Source: a virus
DNA: 63,218 bases
Reading direction: 5' to 3' (one strand)
IMG/VR virus record: IMGVR_UViG_3300010354_000088
Coordinates: 1-63,218 of that record
Under the pieces are notes generated by a model that was not told the origin of the DNA, made no database searches, and saw only the letters and a list, made by a program, of their open reading frames with translations. The translations under genes were made by a program, and so were the position numbers. How positions within the stretch are numbered: the first letter of the stretch is position 1; every line of letters begins with the position of its first letter. Shown piece by piece: positions 7,753 through 22,700 of the stretch.

Positions 7753-10700
7753 TTATTTTTTCGGCTTGCCAGTAGAAAGATTACCAGTAAGAACCTGACT
7801 TGTTTTATATAATCCAAACGCCTTTTCAGCCGCTTTATCCATCTGATCTACATCCAAACTACATGAAGCAGCTATAAACTCAGCATATTTACCAGCCTGA
7901 GTTATAGCAAAGAAAGGCTCTTTAGCTTTACTGTAGTATTCATTAGGAGAATATCCGCTAATAAGGTCTAACATACTGTAATTCATAGACTTACCTATTG
8001 GACTGCTCATTAATGATCTCCAGTATTGATTTTGATTTTCGTCATCATTATTAAACAAGGCCGGGAGAATAGCCAAAAACATAGATGAAATGGCAGCATC
8101 ATGCAATACTCTGGAGATATTCATTTTGCGAATATCTTTTTGCTTTTTCCACATATCAATAAGGCCATCATATTCAACTCCTTGAAATGTTTTTCTAGCC
8201 TCACGATAGATACCCATTACTGACTGAATAAGTCCTTCCATGTATTCTCCTTCAAAAACCACGTTTTTCTTAGTAACATTATCAATAGTTACATCTTTAA
8301 TAATGTAGTCTCCAATAGCAGAACTTTCATACCCTTCTTTATAAAGGTTTTGGGCTTTATCAAAAAGGTATTTACTAAACATAGTAAACATAGTTCCAAT
8401 AGAATGAGCATCCAAAGTAAGGGCTGTAGCATCGTCATAAGCACCGCCTGTAATAAACTTATCGGTAATTGTTTTTACAGAATCACGCAAACGGTTATCA
8501 AATGCCCTTGGAAGTTTAGCGTCAACAGACACGTCTCCGTCATAAACACCTTCATTTTGCATGTTTTTAAGAAGCTCTACTTTAAGAAGTTTGCCGTCTT
8601 CAGTCATTTTACCTTCTTTATAGATACGAGCATCTTTAGTCTCATCATAAACCAAATTGCCTTCTTTATCTAAACTATAAGCATCAAGAACACCTTTTTT
8701 GTTCATGTGAGCCATCATAGAAAGAGTTCTGATCAGATAATCACCTGCAAACTGACCCATATAAAGCATTCTGTCACTAAACAAATACTTCTTAGTTTTA
8801 AAGTGACGCTCATTATTAAGCAAGTTAGATCTATCCATACCAGCCATTTTATACTGGAATGCAAGTGCAATAGCAAGTTTAGGATTAGTTGAATATAATG
8901 CAATTGCCTTATTGACATCTCCTAATCCATAGAAGTTTTTAGCTCCAGCAATAGAGTTACTTACAGCAAAAGATTGTAAGGTAAGAGTGTTAGTCATTAA
9001 GTTCTTAAAGTCAGCAAGTATGTTTCCTCCAAGAACCCCTACAGAAGTAGCAGCACCAGTCATTCTGATCATATCGTCATACTTGACATCTACTACTTTA
9101 GATCCGGTATTAACTTTTAATCCTCCCTTCATTCTTTCACGCTGACCTAATACATTAAACTTAGCCATTTTACGCATGTACTCACGAAGGTTAGTTAATC
9201 TACCTTCTGTAGATTGATCGCTATGTTTTGATTCATAGTTATGCATCAATGTCTGAGCAGCATAATAAACAGCATTGGTTTTATCTACCTCTTGCTTTTG
9301 GTAATGGTTCATCATATAGTAAGCCATTACTACTTCAAGGTTTTTTTCTACCTGATTTTCATTGGCTTCAATACTTGATTTTATTTCTTGTTCAGTAGAA
9401 CCAAATACCTTAATAGCTCCATTATCAATAAACAAACCTATTTTACTCATTCGATCAACAGATCCAAGATAACTATCACCAAGCTGATTACTGAAAATAT
9501 CCATAAAATCAGTTCCACCTTGCTTAGCTGCATCATTTACATATTCAAAGAAGTTATTTGAATTTGAGTATTTAGAAGCCCACTGAGAAAGACCTTTACG
9601 CCAATCTTTACTGAATATCTTTTCTGAAGCACGACGCTGCATAATAGGAACCATTCCATCTTTCCAATTTGCATCATATTGATTTTCAGCATCTTCTCTC
9701 TTCATTCCACTATTTACCTTTTTAGTAATAATAGCTTCTTTAAGAGTTTCTACAATATAATCACCTAATGCAACTTCTTCTTTAGATATCTCATATTTTT
9801 TAAGAGCTTCTATAGTTCTAGGGTTTTTACTATTATGAATGTAATAAGTGTTTACATCATAAGTGTTACCAAGATTATCAGTAGCTTTTTGTTTGATAAA
9901 CAATCTATCAAATCTCTTATATCCAACATCTGTAAGACTTACAGTAGTACCTCCACCAATAACTCCATTTAGGCCATTAACATATTTTTTATTAATGTCA
10001 GAAATTAATGCATTCATCTTTTTCATGTGGGCCATATAGCGGTTTTTACCCGTCTCTATAGCACTCATGATATCAGTACGATACATATCAAATACCGGAT
10101 TTCCGATATTATAGTTAAGCAAACTATATTTACCTAATGAGTCAATGTCAGTTAATTTTTCTATTGATTTCTGACCTTTTGTTTTAATTTGGAACAAAGC
10201 ATCAGATAGATATTTCATTTCTTCATTGTTAACTATCTTGCCTTCGTCGTTCTTGTAATATCTCTTAATTTCATTGATACGATTAATAATTACACGTTCA
10301 ACGTCAGCAGAGAATATATCATGACCATGTGCCTTAGTCTGTATTCTTGATATTATATCTTCATATTTATCAATTAATTGACTAGGGATTTCATTATTAT
10401 CTTCTGCTTGTTTAAAATATCTTTCTTTCAAATCATGATATGCAGAAAGAAGAGATTTTACATAGTTAACTTCAGGAGCTTTAAATGATTCTGGATTATC
10501 AACAAGAGCTTTTAGTTCAGGACTCATAATGTCATAAACAACACGACTCTTGAGTAAATATTCCATCTCTTTAAGATAATCATGGAATGCAATGTCGTAA
10601 CTCTCAGAATGAAAGCCATCTGGCTTGATTACAGACATCTTTTCAAATACAATAGAAGGATCTTTTGCTTTCATTGACATAGCCAAAAGCATAAGATTAA

Positions 10701-13700
10701 ACTTCCTCATACCTTCTTGAGTCTTGAGAAGACTGAATTTATTTTCATAAATCTTAGTAGGATCTATCTTAGATATAAAATCTGCAAGATATTCTACATT
10801 GCCAGAAGGAGTAAGTCTTTGATTAAGATAAGCAGTAGTCATATCCATAAGAGATACATATTTAATACCATCTCTTTCAGAAACTACCACAAAAGGATCA
10901 AATGTTTTTGTGTCAAATAAACTTGAATTAAATCCAGAATCAGACAATAAACTAATCTTATCATTAGGATTAATAGCAAACTTACGTTTAATCCATCCTT
11001 TGTTAGATTCAATGTTTTTGTCAAATTGAGGATCAGCACCCATTAGGTAGTCTCTAAACTGACCTTTTATTTTAGATTCGTATTCACCACGCTTAGATAT
11101 AATTTCACGAGCTATGTCTTTGATTTGATCTCTATTGTTAAGATTTTCAAGTTCATATACTTTTCCATTTGATACAAATCTGTAATTACCATGGTTATTA
11201 TATGAATAAGACATACCAGTAAAAATAGCGTTAGAAAGCTGATTTACTGCATTTTCATTATTTACATCATTAGTAGCTTGACGTACATCTGTTCGTGCCA
11301 TAGCAGAAACAAGATCTACGTTGTCGTTTACTTTATCAACTTTAAATCCAACACCATAATATGCTTTTAATTGGTCTTCGTTAGGAGTACCTTTTTCTTC
11401 ATTTGCTTTAGAAAATTCAGCATCAGTGTTAAATACTCTAGCCATTTGATTCTCTAAGTATGTGTCTTTAAGAGCAATTTCAAACATTGAATCGCCTTCA
11501 AGATACACAGAGCTTACAGACATAATTTCATCAAATACACTTTCCATTTCAGGAGTTCTTTGAATATTAGCTCCCGCAGTTGAAAAGAAGAAATTTTTAA
11601 CTGCACTTACAAATTCACGCCAAACATCTTTAATACCCATCTTAGCTACTTCAGGATTCATAGCCGGAATAGTCATAAGGTGCTGTTGGAAAGATTTATG
11701 TGTAAATGCCTCAGTTACAAACTCTCTTGTGTTCTTAAATGGATATTCAAAGTCTTTGTTTGCAGATTTAGACTTAGTGTATTCATAAAGCTTAGTTATA
11801 TATTGAGCATATGTTCTTTCATCATTTGTAAGCTTTTGATTTTTTTCAAAACGCTGCAATACATCGGCTGTTATGCCATGATTCATTTCATGAAGAACAA
11901 ATCTTTCAGTTTTAACGCTATTGTCTGCTTCATCTGTATTAATAAATATATCATATTTAATAACTCTTCCTTCAGAATCTTTAACAGGTCTCCACACACC
12001 ACCCATTTTAGTTGGGCGGTCTTTCATGCTAAATAAACCAGGATTTTGAATTTCAGATAAAAACTCAATGTTGCCTATACTAAGTTTTTTACTAGAATAT
12101 GAATCAAGCATAGCTTTTGCAAGCAAAGCATGAGGCATGTAAAGACTATTTTCAGATACATGTCTTAATACATCTACCTGATCATTCATTCCTAAATAGT
12201 CAATATTAAGCTGACGATTATAGTTGCTTATATCGCTTCCATTAGCAGAATCAATAAATCTCTTTCTTTCTGCAAAATCAATTATATCGGCAGAAGAAAA
12301 CTCTGCATCAGCAGATACACCTTCAGAATGATTAGCATTAGCAGATTGAAGATTTTTAATAGAAAGACTAAATCCAGTCTTTCCTTCTCTTTGGAATTTA
12401 GTAAGCTCTACAATCTGTCCATTTTTAAGATAATAGAAACCATTATTGTATTTTCTACCTACATCAGTAAACAGATTTGTAATTTCATTAGGATTAATAC
12501 TTGTACGGCCAGTATTCATCAAGTCCTTAATCCTATTCATAGATACAATATGCAAAGACTTATGCATGTTGTCTATTCCAAATACTTCTTGAGCTACAGA
12601 GTTTTTAGTCCATCCTGAGAGCATATTAGACACTTTATTGTCTATACGCACATATCTATAAACAGGATTTTCTTTAGAAGCACCTTGCACAATTTCAGGA
12701 TCTTCAATTTTAACCTTCTTGAATGCTCCAAGATATTTCTTTGTAGAATACGCTTCAGTAAATTCTGCTGATTTTCCAGTAATATGACCTGAAATAGGTG
12801 TCCAAGCTTGAACGTAATCCGGGAAATCAGCTATATCTTTTGCATTTTGATTTACTGACGTTCTGTAAATAGGAATCAATCCTCCTTTATAAACAATTCT
12901 TCCTTCCTTGTCCTGAACTTCATTAAGTTGAAAGTCATTTTTAGTATTGGAATCTTTAGTTATACTAGGAAGATTGCCTAGCATATGAACAGCTAATCTA
13001 TCAGCATTATTACCACCATATCTCATGGCTATATTGTCTGCATAGATATTACTAGCTTTAGGATCAAGTCTTTTGTCAGTATTAAGCCATACGTTCATTT
13101 CATTTAAGAAATCATCGTATTGTACTAAATTGTCTTTATTTACAATAGACATTACAGAACCTTTTCTTACTATACCGCCGTCTGTAATAATACTATATAC
13201 AGAAAGACGTTTACCAAGATCAATGCCAGTAATATTATAAATAGCTTGTAAATCATCTTTTAACTTACCTACATAAGATTCATCAGCTCTGTTAAGATCT
13301 CTAAGATTTATGTATTCATCCTGATTTTCTTTAACCTCAACCGTAACATCTTTAAGGAAAGAATTAGTAATATTTCCTTCAGAATCAACAAGAGTTCCTG
13401 GCGTAAGCTCATATTTTCCAGGATTAGTTTGCATATCCCGGATAAGGTCATGAGTGGTAATAATAAATTCAAGTTGACCTGTAGGAGTCCCTACATTTTC
13501 AACTTCATTAGGATTAATTCTGTTTTTAAGACCTACAACATCACCATATTTCTCAAGATACATAGTAGAAATTACTTTCCATCTTGCAGACATAGCACTG
13601 CCATACTCGTCTTTATTATAGAATCGTGGTTTTCTTGCTTGATTTAAAAATGCTTTATCAAGATTTCTAAAGACTGGATTTTGAACCGTCTGAACCTTTT

Positions 13701-16700
13701 GCATTTTATTGTCAAAATCTACCCAAGCATTAATAAAAGATTTAATGTTAGGTAGTTTGTTAATGAGCTTTTCTGTATTGACAAAGCTTTTAAACAAATC
13801 ATTTTCACGTTTAGCAAGATCGTACTCAGAAGGAATATCTATTTCACGTTCTATTCCGGAAATCATAGCTTTCTGACTTCTCTTTTCATAGAATCTGATA
13901 TATTCATCAGGACGAACTAATTCATTAAGATTTTCAAGATAATCGTAGGTATCCCAATCACCGAACTTAACACCTTGATTAACAGAAAATACTTTAGCTA
14001 ACTTAGAAAGTCCTCTTCCAAGAGCCATTACATCTGCTACATGACGAGCTTTTTGAGAATAGTCATTAAGCCATTCTATTGTTCTGTTAAGATCGTATTC
14101 TATTGATTCATCAAGTTCAAGTTCTTCTTTTGCAGAAGATTCACTAGTTATTTTAATACCTCCATTTTCAGCTATTTCAGCCATTTCTTGATTTTCAGCT
14201 GCTTTATCAGCTTCACTTTTCAAGACTTTTCTTGGAATGTATCTTGATTTAGTGCCAAATACCTTAGAAATATTATCAACTTCTTCTAAGAAAGATTTAA
14301 TAATTTCATTTCTTTTCTTAACGTCAGTTGTAATTTTTAGAGTCTCATTAAGCTCAAAAATTCGTGCTTTATAAGTCTCAGCCATGTTCATCCAAGAAGT
14401 AGCTACTTTTTGAGAATTTCTTGATTTTTCATCTATATCTCGTCCGGCTTTAATATCATTAATAATATTAGAAACCTTGTAATCAGATAAAAATTCAACA
14501 ATTTCCATGTCTGATACACCAGCAAATTTCATTGCCATAGCAGCACTTGCTGTTGTTGGGTCAATTCTAAGTCTTCCCAAAAGATCAAGTTTACCATTAT
14601 CCACGGCAGCTTGAAGAAGACCAGCCAATGAATCCATAGTTAAGTGACCACTATCAACTCCAGTAACAGGATCTATATTAAAGAATCTTCTGTAATTTTT
14701 ACCAAGAAGATTAATGTTAAAATGATCTCCTTTAACCTTGCTAAATGCATGGTATATGTGCGAATAAACTTTAATACCATTAGCAAATATACCGGGAGTC
14801 TCAACACCTGCATTAAATGACTCAAACTGACGAGTATTAGTAACTACGTCATTTAAGAATTTAACAGCCTGAATTGAAGATACATTGCCTTTTTTGAGCA
14901 TGTTTTCTCTTATTTGCTCATATACGGATTCAAATTGATCTGTACTTACAGGACTTGTTACTGATGTAAGGTTATCAACATCATTATAATGGTCTATTGC
15001 ATTTTTAATAACTACGTTTACAGGATTTTTTTGATAAATACTTTCATATTCACCTTCTTCAATTTTACCAGAAGAAGATCCCATAAGAAGATTTTCTCCA
15101 TAGTTAGGTAAATCCAAATGATATACATGCAATTCGTCAATGTCATAGTCAGATCCATCTATAATGTTCTTTTTAGAAGAAACAAGAATAGTGTTTGAAA
15201 TGTCATTGTCAAATGCTACAATTTTACCTTTAAATCCAGACGAAGACTTAGAAGCAGGAACACGGTTAATAAAAGCATCTCTTGTTAAAATAAATGCTTC
15301 CATGTAATTAGCCATAGAATCTGCAAACTGATATCTGTCTTTAATTTCTCCATTTTTAGAAAGTTCAATTTTATTGTCTTTCATTAAAACGTCAGAAGCT
15401 AAAGATCCTTCAAGCTGATTCAAAAGACCAGCAAGAGCCATTCTTCTGTCTTCAGGACTAGATCCAAGATCTTCATACATTACTTCAGATCCATCTCTGA
15501 GTCTTAATGTAACAAAATCATCGGCATCAAACTTCTTGTAGTAAAATTCACTATTTGGATTATCGTCAAGACCAAACTTTCTGAAATTAGTAAATGACAT
15601 TACTACTTCATACGGTTCAATTTTACCACCTGATTGCTTTATGTCAGATACAATTTTATTTCTTTGCTCTGGAGTAATATCAGGAGTTTTAACCATTGTC
15701 ATTACACCATCTACATCTGCAAAGTTTTCAGCTATCTGTTCAGGAGTAAGAATGTCTTTTAAATAATCAAAAGACTCAACATCTACAAACTGATCTCCTG
15801 ATTTAACATAAGCCTTCATTGCACGAAGACCTTCATTGTCTTTTGTAAATGAATTAGCTGCGTCAGGATATTTCTGAATGAATTTGTCATATTGAGCAAG
15901 TGTCATTCTTTTCCCTGCTTTATAAGGCCCGATATCAGTAGTAAGAGTAAGCATCTCTACTAATTCTCCAGGATACTGTACGTTTGAACTTGCTGATTTA
16001 ATTTCAGGTTTAATACCCTTGTTAAATTCATTAGCAAAAGCAATACGAACAGGATCTGTAAGACCAGGAAGATTAGTGCCAAAACGAGGATCATTTAAGA
16101 TCTCCATTCGATTACCTACCGCTACTTTAGTTCTGTCAGCTACAAATGACTTAACATCAGTAGAAGATTCTGTAGATTTAGATATATCGTCACTTACTCT
16201 TGATACATTTTCAACCATAGCAGACATACTTTCTGCTGTACGATTGTAGTTATTTTGACCTACAAACAATGTTGTAGATGCCTGAGTAGGATTACTTGCC
16301 TTTTGATCTCTTGCTTCTTTGTTCAAGTCAAGGACATACAATCTTGTGTTGTAGTCCATATCAAAAGTTGATTCTTCTCCATATCTTTCTGCATTAATAT
16401 CAATAACTGAAGCACCATTTATTGTTTTAGCTACAGTAGTAGGCATAAGACGAGATAAATATGTATCCCGTATATCTATAATTCTTCCATCTTCAGTAGA
16501 AACTTGACGTGCAGAACCGCCTTCAAACATCCAATCAACAAGCTTTGCATCGTCCATTCCAAACTCTTCAAGCTTATTCCAAAGAGTGATAGACTGTCCG
16601 TTATCTATAAAGTTAACATGACTCATCATCTTTCTTTCTATGTCCATAATCTCCCTACTGTTCTTTCTGTAAGGCTTTAAGTTCATAGTAGAAGACTTCA

Positions 16701-19700
16701 TCAAGATACGCTGTCCTGTTACAATATCATTTTGGTTATGGATTTCTTTTTTATGACCAAAAGCATTTTTTACAATGTTCTGACCCAAAGAAAACTGCTG
16801 AATAATACCATCAATACCAACCTGAAACTCAAGACCATCTACTCTAGTTGTGCTGTCTGTTTTAGATCCACCCAATAGCTTAGCAATACGATTTATTGAT
16901 TTCATATTAGAATCGTTGTAAATAGCAGCTTTTTGAGTAGCCTTTACTCCAATACCATACGGTTTGATAGTGTAATGCAATCCAGGAGTAGTAATCTGAT
17001 AAGAACGAATTGCGTATGAAGAATAAGAAGGATATTGATTTTTATCTCCAATAGTTAAATCTGTAATATGATTTCCATGGTTAGCAAAAGCAAGAACATA
17101 ACTTTCATAGAATGGATTGTATTCTTTAAAAGTATAATTTTCTTTATCGTTATATCTTCTATTTAAATAATAATTGTCAAGATAATTTTGCTTTTCATTC
17201 TCAGACAATGCAGTCCATTCTTCTGGAGTAAATCTTTTTACAACCTTTACAAATCCAGCTTTTTCAATGTTATTTCCATCAAAATTCTCTCCTTCAAACG
17301 TAAAGAATGGCTTAGTTCTTTGATCTACTTTAACCTGATTTTTAAACAAGCTACTTACATAAGAATCTATTCGTCTAGAAAATGCATTTTTAAAGATCTT
17401 TTTAAGCTCTTTATTTACATTTTCATTATTGATCTTATTAGTACCTGTTGAATTTGATTCAAAAAGAACTGAGTCAATATCTAATCCATTATCAGCAAAT
17501 ACTTTTTGGATTGCTTTGTAATTATCCAAAAGGAAAATAGGATCCATAGTATTGCCAGTTACAGCATCTGTAGTCTTGTAGCGAATAGAGTTTCCGGCAA
17601 ATACACGCTTACCGAACTCTTTCAATACATTTCCTTGAGAATCTTTGTAATCAACAAACTTGTAATGCTTGTATTCAGAAACAGATGAAGACTTGTTTAA
17701 AAAGTCCATAAATGCTTCTTTAACAGTAGCATTACTGTTTATTACTTCGTCTATAAAATCCTGAACTTCTTGTGGATTATCTAAAAGATCAAGTTTATTA
17801 CGATTGTATTTAGATAAGAAACCTTCTTTTCCCGTTTCAAGTCTTCCGGTAAGAGCAAGAGATATAGTAGGATCAGCAAAAAATGCCTCTAAAGGAGTTC
17901 CTGCTGATTGATTTATAAATCTCTGAAATTCAGATACAAATGTATCTAGCGACTGAACCTGATCTCTTCTAAGCTTTTGAAGTTCTCGTGTAAATGAATA
18001 AGAGAAATAATCCCAGTTAGTCTGAGCTGATGCCTTTTGATTTTTAGATACATTACCATCTTTAATGATAATAGGACTGGCATTACTTTTCTTATCTACA
18101 CTATATTGAATATAGAAGATTTTAGAAGAGTCTCCGGTTACAGGATGCGGTACAGCATATTGATAATATGTACCATATCTTGATGTTCCAGATCCATCTT
18201 TTTTAGCACTTGCAAGACCTTCAATATAGTTGGCAATGTTACTATTAATAATTTCAGTAGGAGAATATTGGCTTACTCCTTTTCCTACAGAAGCTCTTTT
18301 AGCTCCATCGCCTACATACTGACCTCTTACTACATATTCTTGAGATCCTCCATTATAAAGAGGATTGTAAGCAAATTGATATGTAAGGTTATAATATGGG
18401 TTATTTTCAAAAGCAGCTTCGCCAAACTGACTTACACGATTTTGAAAATCATTTATAAATACATCAGATATCTTAGTGTTAAGGTCTGATTCAGTATAAG
18501 GAGAAGATATACGATCTACAAGGAAACTTGAATTTTGAATTGTATATTTCCTTTCTCCACTTGGCGATGTAAAATAATTACTTACAGAAGTTGATCTGTT
18601 AAATGATTCTACAATAGCAAGATCCTGACGATACTTCCATTCCATAATAGGAAGCTGCAACTCAGAAGAGCCATCTGTATTTTCATTATCTATGTTAACG
18701 GTGTCAAAATCAAGGTCTTTATTTTCAAAGCCTATTTTAAGCTTAGAAAGACCATCGTGAAGCATTCTTGCTAATGTAGATGAATCTACTTCATAAGAAA
18801 GGGGTTCACTATAAATACCATTTATTTGAGTCTTATTTGCAAGTCCATACAAATATGTATTGATAGTCTTACCGCTAATATCATATTTAGATATACCTAA
18901 AAACTCAAGAATATCAGAAACATTCTTTTTATTACCTCCAAAATCAGAAGGATCTGCAAACTCATACATAAACTCACCAGCAGTAGCTGTACGCTTAATA
19001 ATCTGTTTTTCTCCACCACCTTTATTGGTAATGTAGATTCCAGAATCATCTATGCGATAGCCATCTTGAGGAGTCTTGCTTTGCTTCAGATTTTGTATTT
19101 CACCTCTTTCCTGACGAATACGAAGATCATTAATCTCATGCTCTCTTAAAGACATAGATTTAGGCTCTCCATTTTCAACGTAATCTACAAGGTAAATATC
19201 ACTTACTCGATTTACCTTATTGCCTTTAATAGTTGCTACTCCATCAAATATGTCAAATAATGAAGTGGTCATATTCTTGGCAATTCTGTCCTTGATATCA
19301 GAAACGGTATTTCTCTTAGGACGGAACACTCGTATAGAACCATCAATAGGTATATACAAGTCATTTTGATAGCTAATTTGATTAGCTGATCCAGAAACAG
19401 CAAAGAACTCGTTAAGAGCGTAGTTTGCAAAGTTTCTCTTTATGTTAAATAACTCTTCAAGAGAAACACCTTCCGGAAGTACAACATCTCTATATTGAGC
19501 ATCAGAATTAATTCTTTCGAGAATTTTATCTGGATTTTTAATCCAGTCATAATAAGAGTATTCTCCTTGAGTGGAAGGATCATAAAATCCAAACTCACCA
19601 GGAAAGCTATCTCTAAAGAAAGCGTCGTATATAGTGCTCAATATATTATATTGGTTACTAGCCTCATTGCCTTCTTTAGGCTGAGTAGCTTCCATAGCAC

Positions 19701-22700
19701 GCTCTATAGATCTTCTAAAACTGTCAAAGTTATTCTCTCCTTTTGGAAGGAATCCTACATTTTTAGTAATAGAGTTAAATGCACTAATAACATTTTCAGG
19801 AGTAATAGGGGTTTTAGAACGTCTTGAAATGATATTACCACTTTCATCTTTAGAAAACTCACGATAGTCAAGAGAATTTAAAATAAGCCTCATTTGACTA
19901 GAATACCCTTTTACAGGGTTACGGCCTTCTCTTGTTGCAGAAGTAGATATAGATGATTGAGTAGTAAGTTCTGATACATCTAAAGTTCCAATATTTTCAT
20001 CAAGATCCGTATCTCCAAATTTATTACGAGCTTCTGCTGTAGTAAGGAGAATGTTTTGAGGAAATATCTTTTTAATGATAGGATCAAATACTTCCCTGAA
20101 ATCAGAATCTTTTCCTTTTGCCAATTGAGCGTATATATAAGCCCTTCTTACATCTTCAGATTTACTTGTAACTACGTCATTCCATGTAAGCTCATCCGGA
20201 GTTTTGTATGTAGGAATGGCTTCAGTAGCATTAGGATCAGATACGTTATAAACACTGTCTTTGATAGATTCGTACTTATTCATAAAAGCAGAATAAGACA
20301 TTTCTATAGCTTGAGGTATGTCACTTAATCCATCTTGAAAATAGAAAGGATCAAAAGACCTTGAAAGACGTGATTTAGTTACAATTTCTTTAGAAATAGT
20401 ATTTACAATGCCAGCTACGTTTTGTTCATTGCCAAATACTGTGCTAAGCTTTGAAATACCATTACTAGCTTTTTTATCTCTTGAAAGCTGCTTATTTGTA
20501 ACAAAATTCAAAGGATCTGCATCTGTTGATGGCTCAGACTCTTTTTGGTTAAACTCACTTAAATCATCAAATAGAGAATCTTCTTGTGCAGAAGAAAACT
20601 CATGAGAAGGCATATTATTAGTTCCAGGAGCTTCACCAGTCTTTTCAGTAGCAGATGGCCCTTTTACTTCATTAGATGATACTACAATTTGAGGGAAGTT
20701 TACATTCTTAACATCAGTAAACAACTGATCGTGAGAATTTACTGCAAATTTGCTTGATCCAGTAGTATTAGAAGAAGGGAAAGATCTGATTTTTACAGGA
20801 GAAGTATTTTCATCATAGTTTTTTTCAATGATGTCCTGAATACGCTGCATTCTTTCATAAGTAGCTTTAAGATCAATAGTCTTTGTGTTAGGATCAAAAA
20901 CCTGAACTTCATAGTTATTATATGACTTACCTCCAGCTACATCAGTTCTTTTATTAATTGAATAAAGGCTATTTCCTGTATTGTATTGATCAAAGAAATA
21001 TCTATTAGAAGTAATGAATCTATTTATGTCTTCATAGAATCCATTATTTCTAAAAGTATCATTGTCTTCAAGTCTCTTGGTATTACCAAAGTAATCTTTT
21101 ACAAATCCAACAGCATCTGCTTTTGACACTTGAGTGGATTTAATCTTAATCATTCCAACATTAGAGTTGTTTGAATTAGGATTAAGAGTATAATAGATAT
21201 AATATCCAGGTTCAAAAACTCTGTTACCATTCTGATCAGTGTATTTAGGTATTCTACTAGCTCCTAAACCTTGTTTACTTGGATCGTAAATTAAATAAGG
21301 ATCAGAGAAATAAACAGTTTTACCTTCCATCTCATGTGGATACCAACCATTTACTTTTTGTTTAGGTACAGATATTTGTTCTTCAACAGACTCAACCCCT
21401 TCTTTAGTAACAGTCTTTTTAGTCTTAGTAATTTCACTAATCTTCATCTCACGACCTTTTTCAGGAACGTAATTACCATTAGTGACTTTGTTAATTGCAA
21501 TGCTACCTAAATCAACAACTTGATTATCTCCTGATCCCGAAAGCTTTCTATAAGCTTCAACACGATCAACAAATCGCATTCTATTGATATTAAGCTCAGA
21601 TAACTTATCAGCATTTAATCCTTGAGAAGAATATAATCTATTAAAATAATCGGCAGGTGACTCTGTAGCAGGAACAGATGTTACATCCAATCCTCTGTAA
21701 GCTTCGTCAAATCCATATTCATGAGAGAATATAAAATAGCGACCATTTACAAGTGTAGGATTCTCAGTTCCAAAGAGCTCATTCTTAATCTTAGGATTTA
21801 CCCCTTCAAGATCTAATACATGGTAAATTCCATTTTGATATCTTTCAGAACTTCCTTCAAGAGCAAGATTATTGATATATATCTTACGCAGATAGTTGTT
21901 TATAGCTCTACCCTGACCTGAATTAGCAGCTATAGAATAAATATACTTTTGGAAGAAATTAGTCTTTTCTTTAACATATTTATCTTGAATAGCAGCATCA
22001 GAATGCATCTTTACAAACAAACTGCCTACTCGTGCATTTGCCAATGAATTTTGGTTAAATACAGCTTTTGTAAGAGTTTCATATTCTTTGCCCTGAGAAG
22101 GAGTATTTTCATCAGCAATAGACGTAATTTGAATACCACCGTCTTTAATTCCAGAAAGAATAGGATCATTCTGCTTAAAATCTTGAGGTTTAATCTCAAA
22201 AGTATTTACACCGTCCGTTACAGTTAAAAGTACATCTCCTGAGTTTTTAGCCTTTTTAATACCGCTTACAGTAAGCTGATTGCCGTCAGGCCCCATCATA
22301 GACTTACCAAAGTATTGATCAACAAATCCACCTTGACTATCTCCATCCCAATAGTCTTCATAAGAATCAATAGGAACAGGCTCAAAAACAACATTTCCAG
22401 GATTACTGCCTGAATATTGAGTTTGCTGGTTTACATTATTAGCAGCTTGACTTGCAGTAGGAACAGGAGGCTCTTGAACAGCAGGAGCTGGTTCTTTTAC
22501 TTCTCTTGTTAAATTAACCTGTTGTGTGGTATGAGATAAAATCTCATTAATAAGCTCTGGCTGTCTATTTGCATATTCAGTATAAGCTTCTTTAGACTTT
22601 TCTACATAATCACTCTTATCAGTAAATAATGTATCTACTTTTTGAGATACAACCTCAGATTCAGGTACTGTAGTAATAATATCAAGATAAGACTCAGCTC

